Of a stretch of 13,370 bases of DNA, positions 1 through 6,475 are shown piece by piece (position 1 is the stretch's first letter; every line of letters begins with the position of its first letter). Origin of the DNA: CADCTB01 sp038231955 (GTDB lineage Bacteria > Actinomycetota > Acidimicrobiia > Acidimicrobiales > AC-14); NCBI GenBank assembly GCA_038231955.1, contig JBBSIS010000079.1, forward strand, positions 1 to 13,370, written 5' to 3'. Below the pieces are notes generated by a model that worked only from the letters and a program-made list of their open reading frames with translations, ran no database searches and was not told where the DNA came from. A program made the position numbers and the translations under genes.

Positions 1-13
1 AGAGTGGAAGCTG

Positions 14-3000
14 ATGGCACAGGAGCGGCAGGCGAGCTTCGGCCCGAACGCCTGGTTGGTCGACGAGATGTACGACCGCTACCGGGCCGACCCCTCCTCC
101 GTGAGCGAGAGCTGGCAGGACTTCTTCCAGGACTACCGTCGCGACGTCGAGCCGGCCCCTCCCGCCGAGGCTCCAGCGGCGGTGCCCACCCTCGCCTCGC
201 CCCGCGCGCCGGCGACTACGGCCGACGGCGAGGCGCCCCGTGCGCTGCGGGGCGCCGCCGCCCGCCTGGTCGCCAACATGGAGGCCAGCCTCGCCGTCCC
301 CACCGCCACCAGCGCCCGGGTGGTCCCGGCCCGGCTGCTCGAGGTGAACCGCAAGGTGCTGAACGGCCACCTGTCGCGCATCGGGGGCAGCAAGGTCAGC
401 TTCACCCACCTCATCGGCTACGCGGTGGTGCGGGCCCTGGCCGCGGTGCCGGCCATGCGGTCGGTCTACGTCGCCGGCGACGACGGCGCGGGAGCGGCGG
501 TGTCCAGCCCGGCCCACGTCGGGCTGGGCCTGGCCATCGACGTGGCCAAGGCCGACGGGTCGCGCACGCTCCTGGTGCCTTGCATCCCCGCCGCCGACAC
601 CCTCGACTTCGCCGCCTTCCACGCCGCCTACGAAGATGTCGTCCGTCGCGTCCGCAACAACCGGATCGGTCCCGACGACTTCGCGGGGGTCACCATGACC
701 CTCACCAACCCGGGCACGTTGGGCACGGTGTCGTCGGTGCCCCGGCTCATGCCCGGCCAGAGCGTGATCGTCGGCGTAGGCGTCCTGGGCTGGCCGGCCG
801 AGTACGCCGGGGCCGATCCCAGGGTGATGGCCCAGCTCGGGGTGTCGAAGGTGCTGACCCTCACGTCGACCTACGACCACCGGGTCATCCAGGGCGCAGA
901 GTCAGGGCTCTACCTCCAGCGGGTCGAGCAGTTGCTCCTGGGCGCCGACGGCTTCTACGACGCGGTCTTCCGCTCCCTGGGCGTGCCCTATGAGTCGGTG
1001 CGGTGGCGCCTCGACTCGAACCCGCTGGACACCGTCATCGGCGATGGGGGGGTGCAGCGCGAGAAGCAGGTCCACGTCCAGACCCTCACCAACATGTACC
1101 GGGTGCGCGGCCATCTCATCGCCGACCTCGACCCGCTTTCGTGGAAGGAGCCCCACACCCATCCAGAGCTCGACCCGGCCACCTACGGGCTGACCATCTG
1201 GGATCTGGAGCGGGAGTTCTTCGTCGACGGGGTGGGCGGGCGCAAGACGATGCCCCTCGGTGACCTCCTCGGCATCCTGCGCGACGCCTACTGCCGGCGG
1301 ATCGGCGTCGAGTACATGCATATCCAGGAGCCCGACCAGAAGCACTGGATCCAGGAACAGGTGGAAGGGCCCACATCCACATCGGGAATCGGCACATCGG
1401 GAATCGGCACATCGGGAATCGGCACATCGGGAATCGGCGAGCTCACGACAGAGGAGCAGCTCCACATCCTCGACCGGCTCAACGCGGCCGAGGCCTTCGA
1501 GCGCTTCCTCCACACCAAATACATTGGCCACAAGCGCTTCGGGCTGGAGGGGGCCGAGAGCCTGATCCCCCTGGTCGACGAGGTGCTTGACCTCGCCGCC
1601 GGCGCCGGCTACCACGAGGCCGTCCTCGGCATGGCCCACCGCGGTCGCCTCAACGTACTGGCCAACATCGTGGGCAAGTCGTTCCGGCAGATCTTCCGTG
1701 AGTTCGAGGGCGACCTCGACCCCTCCACCACCCAGGGCACCGGCGACGTCAAGTACCACCTCGGCGCGGTGGGCAAGTTCGTGGGCCGCTCGGGCCAAGC
1801 CCTGCCCGTCACCCTGGCGTCGAACCCCTCGCACCTGGAGGCGGTCGACCCCGTGGTCGAGGGCATGGTGCGGGGCCGCCAGGATCTCATCGACGACCCG
1901 GAGGCGTTCAGCGCCCTGGCCGTGCTCATCCACGGCGACGCCGCCTTCGCCGGCCAAGGCGTGGTGGCCGAGACCCTCAACCTCTCGGCGCTGCGGGGCT
2001 ACCGGATCGGCGGCACCGTCCATGTCGTCGTCAACAACCAGCTCGGCTTCACCACCGCCCCGGCCGAGGCCCGCTCGTCGGTCTACGCAACCGACGTGGC
2101 CAAGATGGTCCAGGCGCCGATCTTCCACGTCAACGGCGACGACCCCGAGGCCTGCGTGCGCGTCGCCCGCCTGGCCTTCGGGTTCCGCCAGCGGTTCCAC
2201 AAGGACGTGGTGATCGACATGGTGTGCTACCGCCGCCACGGTCACAACGAGGGCGACGACCCGTCCTACACCCAGCCCCTGATGTACAAGCGCATCGAGG
2301 CCCGCCGTTCGGTGCGCAAGCTGTACACCGAGACGCTCGTCCGCCGGGGCGACATCTCCCTCGAGGAGGCCGAGCGGGCCCTCGACGACTTCCTGGCCAG
2401 GATGCAGACCGCCTTCGAGGAGACCCGTCACTCGGCACCGCCGTCGCCCGTCGCCGACCCCGCGCCGGTCTCGCTGCTCGGCATGCAACCGACGGTCGAC
2501 ACCAGCGTCGAGCGGGGGGTGCTCGACTGGGTGGTCGGCGTCATGCACGCCGCGCCGGACGGCTTCACCGTCCACCCCAAGCTGGGTCGCACCCTCGACG
2601 CCCGCCGCCAGCTCTACGTCGACGGCCACGTCGACTGGTCCATGGCCGAGGCCCTCGCCTTCGGCTCCCTGCTGGCCGAGGGCACCGACATCCGGTTGTC
2701 GGGCCAGGACTCCCGCCGCGGCACATTCTCCCAGCGCCACGACGTGCTCGTTGACTACGAGACGGGCGGAGAGTGGGTGCCCCTGTCGGGCATCGGTGGC
2801 GGGAAGCTGTGGCTGTACGACTCGCTGCTGTCGGAGTACGCGGCCCTGGGCTTCGAGTACGGCTACTCCACCGTCCACGGTGAGGCCCTGGTGGCGTGGG
2901 AGGCCCAGTTCGGCGACTTCGCCAACGCCGCCCAGGTGGTGATCGACCAGTTCATCGTCGCCGGCCACGGCAAGTGGGGCCAGGCCTCGGGGCTCGTGCT

Positions 3001-3667
3001 CCTGCTGCCCCACGGCTATGAAGGCCAGGGCCCCGAGCACTCCTCGGCCCGCCTCGAACGCTTTCTGACCCTCTGCGCCGGCGACAACCTGCAGGTCGTC
3101 AACCCCACCACCGCAGGTCAGTACTTTCACCTGCTGCGCCGCCAGGTCCGGCGCTCGGTGCGCCGCCCCCTCGTCGTGCTCACGCCCAAGTCGCTGCTGC
3201 GGGCCCGTCACGCCCGGTCGCCGGTCGACCAGCTGGCCACCGGCCGGTTCCGCGAGGTGCTCGACGACCCCGCCTTCGCCGACGCCGGCAAGGGCGACCC
3301 CGCCACCGTCCAGCGTGTCGTGCTGACGTCGGGCAAGGTCGCCTACGACGCCATGGCGGCGCGTGACGACGGCAACCTGCCGGTCGCGGTCGTGCGGGTG
3401 GAGCAGCTCAACCCGTGGCCCGAGATGCTGGTGCTCGACACCATGTCGCGCTACCCCGACGCCCGCGAGGTCGTGTGGCTTCAGGAAGAGCCCGAGAACA
3501 TGGGCGCGTGGACCTTCGTCCACGGCCGCCTGCACCGGCTGCTACGCGAAGACCACATGCTCCGCCACGTCAGTCGAGCGGAGTCGGCCAGCCCGGCGGC
3601 GGGCAGCCAGACCGTGCACCAGCGGGAGCAGGCCGACCTGTTGTCACGGGCCTTCGCTGGCCTTTAG
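14..3667 (+). CDS. kgd: Multifunctional 2-oxoglutarate decarboxylase / dehydrogenase E1-E2 fusion (Kgd/SucA type)
   Basis: This thiamine-diphosphate enzyme acts on 2-oxoglutarate in the TCA cycle and supplies the E1 (and E2-like) part of the oxoglutarate dehydrogenase complex in the cytoplasm. The 1217 residues are close to mycobacterial Kgd (about 1230). Domain order: an E1 N-terminal segment (1-45), an Ala/Pro linker (46-75), an acyltransferase-like E2 core (about 76-315) ending in TYDHRVIQGAESG near residue 288, then the E1 core (about 350-1217). E1 landmarks are AHRGRLNVLAN (541), GDAAFAGQG (641), VVNNQ (672), RRHGHNEGDDP (740) and a pyrimidine-binding half with SGQDSRRGTFSQRHD. As in other Kgd proteins, the usual DHRxxDG Asp of E2 is Gln (DHRVIQG), and there is no lipoyl domain. 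The ATG at 14 follows GGAAG by only 3 nt, but the N-terminus matches the family. Oddity: residues 456-475 are four tandem TSGIG units in a linker of E1. Recognition is confident. Confidence 0.97.
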   Translation: MAQERQASFGPNAWLVDEMYDRYRADPSSVSESWQDFFQDYRRDVEPAPPAEAPAAVPTLASPRAPATTADGEAPRALRGAAARLVANMEASLAVPTATSARVVPARLLEVNRKVLNGHLSRIGGSKVSFTHLIGYAVVRALAAVPAMRSVYVAGDDGAGAAVSSPAHVGLGLAIDVAKADGSRTLLVPCIPAADTLDFAAFHAAYEDVVRRVRNNRIGPDDFAGVTMTLTNPGTLGTVSSVPRLMPGQSVIVGVGVLGWPAEYAGADPRVMAQLGVSKVLTLTSTYDHRVIQGAESGLYLQRVEQLLLGADGFYDAVFRSLGVPYESVRWRLDSNPLDTVIGDGGVQREKQVHVQTLTNMYRVRGHLIADLDPLSWKEPHTHPELDPATYGLTIWDLEREFFVDGVGGRKTMPLGDLLGILRDAYCRRIGVEYMHIQEPDQKHWIQEQVEGPTSTSGIGTSGIGTSGIGTSGIGELTTEEQLHILDRLNAAEAFERFLHTKYIGHKRFGLEGAESLIPLVDEVLDLAAGAGYHEAVLGMAHRGRLNVLANIVGKSFRQIFREFEGDLDPSTTQGTGDVKYHLGAVGKFVGRSGQALPVTLASNPSHLEAVDPVVEGMVRGRQDLIDDPEAFSALAVLIHGDAAFAGQGVVAETLNLSALRGYRIGGTVHVVVNNQLGFTTAPAEARSSVYATDVAKMVQAPIFHVNGDDPEACVRVARLAFGFRQRFHKDVVIDMVCYRRHGHNEGDDPSYTQPLMYKRIEARRSVRKLYTETLVRRGDISLEEAERALDDFLARMQTAFEETRHSAPPSPVADPAPVSLLGMQPTVDTSVERGVLDWVVGVMHAAPDGFTVHPKLGRTLDARRQLYVDGHVDWSMAEALAFGSLLAEGTDIRLSGQDSRRGTFSQRHDVLVDYETGGEWVPLSGIGGGKLWLYDSLLSEYAALGFEYGYSTVHGEALVAWEAQFGDFANAAQVVIDQFIVAGHGKWGQASGLVLLLPHGYEGQGPEHSSARLERFLTLCAGDNLQVVNPTTAGQYFHLLRRQVRRSVRRPLVVLTPKSLLRARHARSPVDQLATGRFREVLDDPAFADAGKGDPATVQRVVLTSGKVAYDAMAARDDGNLPVAVVRVEQLNPWPEMLVLDTMSRYPDAREVVWLQEEPENMGAWTFVHGRLHRLLREDHMLRHVSRAESASPAAGSQTVHQREQADLLSRAFAGL
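1379..1438 (+). repeat. Four perfect tandem copies of a 15-bp unit inside kgd
   Basis: The unit ACATCGGGAATCGGC occurs four times with no mismatch at 1379, 1394, 1409 and 1424. It is in frame and encodes TSGIG four times (residues 456-475). It lies between the conserved HWIQEQVEG and EEQLHILDRLNAAEAF segments, where relatives have a short variable linker, so it is probably a slippage-generated expansion that is tolerated because 15 is a multiple of 3. Confidence 0.97.
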
Positions 3668-3668
3668 C

Positions 3669-3690
3669 CGGCGGGGATCGCCCCCCGTCG
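3669..3690 (+). terminator. Weak GC-rich hairpin after kgd (possible terminator or attenuator)
   Basis: In the 52-bp gap after the kgd stop, CGGCGGGG can pair with CCCCGTCG (one G-U pair) across a 6-nt loop. There is no T tract. It could slow transcription between kgd and the next gene, but a chance hairpin is also plausible in DNA this GC rich. Confidence 0.25.
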
Positions 3691-3719
3691 TCTCCCGGAA
3701 TGCTTGACTGAAGACCGCC

Positions 3720-5366
3720 ATGGCACCCCGTCAACCACAGGTTCACCGTGTTTCTGAGGGTCACCGCGTCGTCGTTGACGGTTCGAACCTCGCCACCGAG
3801 GGCCGCAATCTGCCCAGCCTGGCCCAGCTCGACGAGGCGGTGCAGTCGTTCCACGCCGAGCGCCCGGGCGACGAGATCATCGTCGTCGTCGATGCGTCGT
3901 TCGGCTATCGCATCGACGAGTCCGAGCGCAAGGTGTTCGAAGAGGCGGAGGAGGCGGGCGAGATCGTGTCCCCGCCGGCCGGCGCCATCGGCCGGGGCGA
4001 CGGCTTCCTGCTGCGCATCGCCGACCGCATCGACGCCGTCGTGCTGTCCAACGACTCGTTCCAGGAGTTCCACGGCGAGTACCTGTGGCTCTTCGACGAG
4101 GGCCGGCTTATCGGTGGCAAGCCGGTTCCCGGCGTGGGGTGGATCTTCACGCCACGGTCGCCGGTGCGCGGCCCCAAGAGCCGGGTGGCCACGCGTGACG
4201 CCGACCGGGCCCGCCGCCGCTCGGCGGCGCCCGTCGCCCCGCCCGAGCCGGTCGCCGAGGCCATCGCCGAAGCGACGGCCGAGGCCATCGACCCCGATGC
4301 CCCCACGACGGCCACGCGGAGCAGCAGCCGGCGACGATCGCGCCCAGGCGTAGGAGCCGGCGCCGCGCCGGCCGAGACCGGCCCCCCCGAGGCCATCAAC
4401 GAGCCACTGCCGTTCATCACCTTCATCGCCGATCATCCCCTCGGCACCGAGGTGGAGGGCACGGTCGACAGCTTCACCTCCCACGGCGCCTTTGTGGTCG
4501 CTGGCGGGGCTCGTTGCTACGCGCCGGTCTCCGGCCTCGGTGACCCGCCCCCTCGCAGCGCCAAGGAGGTGCTCAAGCGGGGGGACACGCACACCTTCGT
4601 GATCCAGGCTCTCGATCCGCCCCGCCGGGGTATCGAGCTGGCCCTGCCGGGCCTGGCCAAGGTGGCCGGCGCCCCCACCGAGGAAACCGTCGAGGCCGAG
4701 ATCGACGCCGGCACCCACGAGCCGGCGGACGTCGCCGATCTTTCGCCTCTGGCGCCCGTGCCGACGCCGCCCGAGGCGCCGGGCGCCACCAAGCCGCGCC
4801 GCAGCGGCCGGACGTCGACGAAGGTGGCCGCAACCCGGATCGACGCCGTCCCTACGGTGAGCGCCGACCCAGGGCTCGATCCGCCGGCGATGCCCGTTCC
4901 GGCCAAGCCCCGTCGCGCCCGCAAGGCGGTGGCTGCACCGGTCGACGCTGCTCTCGAGCCACCGCCCGTCGCGGTCGAGCCCGAGCCCGCGCCGGCCAAG
5001 AGCGCGGCGCGCCCTCGAAAGAAGGCCGCCGCCACTGTGCCCGAGGCAGACGGGCCGGCATCCGAGGCGCCGATGGCGGAGGGCCCCGCCGAGAAGCCGC
5101 CGGCCAAGCGGGCGGCGACGCGCAAGATCGCCGCCCTGGCCTCGGACCCCCCGGAGGGGACGGCGCCCCCTGTCGAGCCGGTGCCGACCAAGAAGGCGAC
5201 CCCGGCCAAGAAGGCGACCCCGACCAAGAGGGCGACGACCAAGAAGGCGGCTCCCGCCACGAAAGCGACGACCGCCACGACGGGGTCGACCACCAAGGCG
5301 TCCCCGACGAAGAAGGCCACCCCAGCCAGAAGGTCGGCCAAGAAGGCGGCGCCGGTCGACGAATGA
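3720..5366 (+). CDS. NYN/Zc3h12a-type ribonuclease-like protein with S1-like segment and histone H1-like tail
   Basis: Residues 13-146 look like a NYN (PIN-fold) RNase domain of the Zc3h12a type. They hold VVVDGSN (D20), IVVVDASFGYR (D58), GRGDGFLLRIAD (D94) and VVLSNDSFQEF (D112), acidic residues placed as in metal-dependent PIN/NYN nucleases. A disordered Arg/Ala stretch follows. Residues about 230-312 (GTEVEGTVDSFTSHGAFVV, then CYAPVSGL) resemble an S1 RNA-binding barrel. The last 235 residues are low complexity in Ala, Pro and Lys, ending in repeated KKATPAKKATPTKRAT-like units as in H1-like bacterial proteins. A cytoplasmic RNA-processing or decay role with nucleic-acid tethering through the tail is inference. 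The ATG at 3720 is 52 bp after kgd with no TANNNT box, so the gene may be cotranscribed with kgd. No published family member is recognised, hence no symbol. The NYN assignment is fairly sure; the S1 assignment is moderate. Confidence 0.85.
   Translation: MAPRQPQVHRVSEGHRVVVDGSNLATEGRNLPSLAQLDEAVQSFHAERPGDEIIVVVDASFGYRIDESERKVFEEAEEAGEIVSPPAGAIGRGDGFLLRIADRIDAVVLSNDSFQEFHGEYLWLFDEGRLIGGKPVPGVGWIFTPRSPVRGPKSRVATRDADRARRRSAAPVAPPEPVAEAIAEATAEAIDPDAPTTATRSSSRRRSRPGVGAGAAPAETGPPEAINEPLPFITFIADHPLGTEVEGTVDSFTSHGAFVVAGGARCYAPVSGLGDPPPRSAKEVLKRGDTHTFVIQALDPPRRGIELALPGLAKVAGAPTEETVEAEIDAGTHEPADVADLSPLAPVPTPPEAPGATKPRRSGRTSTKVAATRIDAVPTVSADPGLDPPAMPVPAKPRRARKAVAAPVDAALEPPPVAVEPEPAPAKSAARPRKKAAATVPEADGPASEAPMAEGPAEKPPAKRAATRKIAALASDPPEGTAPPVEPVPTKKATPAKKATPTKRATTKKAAPATKATTATTGSTTKASPTKKATPARRSAKKAAPVDE
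5188..5222 (+). repeat. 18-bp direct repeat coding for the KKATP units of the basic tail
   Basis: CCAAGAAGGCGACCCCG occurs at 5188-5204 and again at 5206-5222, a period of 18 bp. Degenerate AAGAAGGC copies continue to about 5347. The repeats encode Lys-Lys-Ala-Thr/Ala-Pro units in the histone H1-like tail. Confidence 0.85.
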
Positions 5367-5431
5367 GCGGTACGGCGCTGAGCCGGGGAACCTGCACACG
5401 TGACGGAATCATCGCCTGTCGCGTCGGCTCG

Positions 5432-5437
5432 TAGAGT
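5432..5437 (+). promoter_or_regulatory. Extended leaderless -10 box TAGAGT before the exonuclease III gene
   Basis: TAGAGT fits the actinobacterial TANNNT -10 pattern and lies 8 nt before the ATG at 5446, so transcription would begin at or next to the start codon. No Shine-Dalgarno sequence and no convincing -35 box (expected near 5409-5414) are visible. Confidence 0.55.
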
Positions 5438-5445
5438 TGCCGGGC

Positions 5446-6222
5446 ATGCGGATCGCCACCTGGAACGTCAACTCGCTGAAGGTCCGCCTGCCCAAGGTGG
5501 AGGAGTGGCTGGCCTACGCCCGCCCCGACGTGTTGTGCATGCAGGAGACCAAGCTGGCCGACAGCGCCTTCCCGGCACTGGCGTTCTCGGCGCTCGGCTA
5601 CGACTCGGCCCACTGCGGCGAGGGCCGGTGGAACGGGGTCGCCATCCTCAGCCGGGTCGGGCTGGACGACGTGACGGCCGGTTTCTCCGACCAGGCCGAG
5701 GACGAGACCACCGAAGCCCGGCTCCTGTGGGCCACGTGCGGGGGCGTCCGGGTGGGTTCGGTCTACGTCCCAAACGGCCGGATGGTGGGCACCGAGCACT
5801 ACGAGGCCAAGCTGGCGTGGCTGGAGCGCCTGCGCCTGCACGTCCAGACCACGGGCGATCCCACCGCCAAACTGACCATCTGCGGCGACTTCAACGTCGC
5901 CCCCGACGATCGCGACGTCTGGGATCCGACCAAGCTGCACGGCGGCACCCACGTCAGCCCGGCCGAGCGCGAGGCGGTGGCGGCGATGTGCCGGTGGGGC
6001 CTGTCCGACGTCTTCCGGGCGCGTTACCCCGAGGCCGGCGTGTACTCGTGGTGGGACTACCGGGCGGGGGACTTCCACCAGGGCCGGGGCCTGCGCATCG
6101 ACTTGGTGCTGGCCACCAAGGCCATGGCCGAGCGGGCCACATGGGCCATCATCGACCGCCAGGCCCGCAAGGGCAAGCTCCCGTCAGATCACGCCCCCCT
6201 GCTGGTCGACTTCGATCTGTAG
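5446..6222 (+). CDS. xth: Exodeoxyribonuclease III / AP endonuclease (ExoIII-Xth family)
   Basis: This Mg-dependent exonuclease III family enzyme should cut DNA 5' of abasic sites and degrade 3' ends in base-excision repair. Its 258 residues match the family length. The full set of endonuclease/exonuclease/phosphatase-fold motifs is visible: WNVNSLK at 6, MQETK with metal-binding E34, RWNGVAILS at 61, YVPNG at 107, GDFNVAP with D148 and N150, YSWWDYR at 200, LRIDLVL with D219, and the catalytic SDHAP with D248-H249 next to the C-terminus. I start it at the ATG at 5446 rather than the in-frame TTG at 5437. The protein then begins MRIATWNVNS as in relatives, and the TTG overlaps a -10 box. It is separated from the upstream gene by 79 bp and converges on uvrD2. 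Confidence 0.96.
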   Translation: MRIATWNVNSLKVRLPKVEEWLAYARPDVLCMQETKLADSAFPALAFSALGYDSAHCGEGRWNGVAILSRVGLDDVTAGFSDQAEDETTEARLLWATCGGVRVGSVYVPNGRMVGTEHYEAKLAWLERLRLHVQTTGDPTAKLTICGDFNVAPDDRDVWDPTKLHGGTHVSPAEREAVAAMCRWGLSDVFRARYPEAGVYSWWDYRAGDFHQGRGLRIDLVLATKAMAERATWAIIDRQARKGKLPSDHAPLLVDFDL

Positions 6223-6461
6223 CGGGGCCACAGCCGATCCCATGGCGGCCATGGGGCCATGGCCGCCAGGTCGCCTCCGGCTGTACCGCCACACCGCGCG
6301 AGGAACAGCGCTCCGCCCAGGAGCCAGACGGGTTCCCACAGGAAGAGGTACCAGCCCGTGGTCGTCGGGTCGCTCGATGCGATCAACCCGAGATCCTGGT
6401 GCAGTTCCTTCGTGCTGCGGCGGGCGTGCCGTTCAACCCGTTGGCGCGCCGATCCCCTCAC
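6189..6461 (-). CDS. Doubtful small membrane-protein frame (or gene remnant) downstream of uvrD2
   Basis: A 90-codon frame begins with GTG (6461-6459) 14 nt after the uvrD2 stop. It is preceded by GAGAAG about 10 nt upstream, which could be a ribosome binding site. Its middle (6270-6416) encodes a plausible polar stretch, STKELHQDLGLIASS, followed by a hydrophobic helix containing WYLFLWEPVWLLGGALFLA, unlike typical shadow frames of GC-rich DNA. Against it, the last third crosses the perfect hairpin and overlaps the end of the exonuclease III gene, and I recognise no family. It may be a real one-helix protein, a decayed membrane gene, or chance. Confidence 0.3.
   Translation of the reverse strand: MRGSARQRVERHARRSTKELHQDLGLIASSDPTTTGWYLFLWEPVWLLGGALFLARCGGTAGGDLAAMAPWPPWDRLWPRYRSKSTSRGA
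6230..6284. terminator. Strong hairpin in the convergent gap after the exonuclease III gene
   Basis: A perfect 12-bp inverted repeat, TGGCGGCCATGG (6243-6254) and CCATGGCCGCCA (6257-6268), leaves two bases between the arms. It is flanked by an outer perfect 7-bp pair, ACAGCCG (6230-6236) with CGGCTGT (6278-6284). It lies 7 bp after the stop of the plus-strand gene and about 190 bp beyond the minus-strand uvrD2 stop. There is no T tract, which is common for actinobacterial terminators, so a bidirectional terminator is the likely role. Confidence 0.65.
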
Positions 6462-6475
6462 GTGTCGACGACTTC

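Noticed and set aside
281..310. Loss of the E2 aspartate (DHRVIQG) as a sign that Kgd is inactive
   Set aside because: The same Gln is usual in Kgd-type fusions, and the E1 active site is intact.
902..3535. An 877-codon open frame on the minus strand across kgd
   Set aside because: It is the antisense shadow of a GC-rich gene. Its translation has no recognisable domain, whereas the plus frame is a full-length Kgd.
3704..3709. TTGACT resembling a -35 box before the NYN-domain gene
   Set aside because: It lies only 10 nt before the ATG, so a matching -10 would fall inside the coding region, and no TANNNT box fits.
3570..5399. A 609-codon minus-strand frame opposite the NYN-domain gene
   Set aside because: The product is Gly/Arg-rich low complexity with no motif. 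It mirrors the repetitive tail and is best explained by base composition.
4852..6078. A 408-codon minus-strand frame spanning the end of the NYN gene and the exonuclease III gene
   Set aside because: No domain is recognised, and the opposite strand carries clear protein families.
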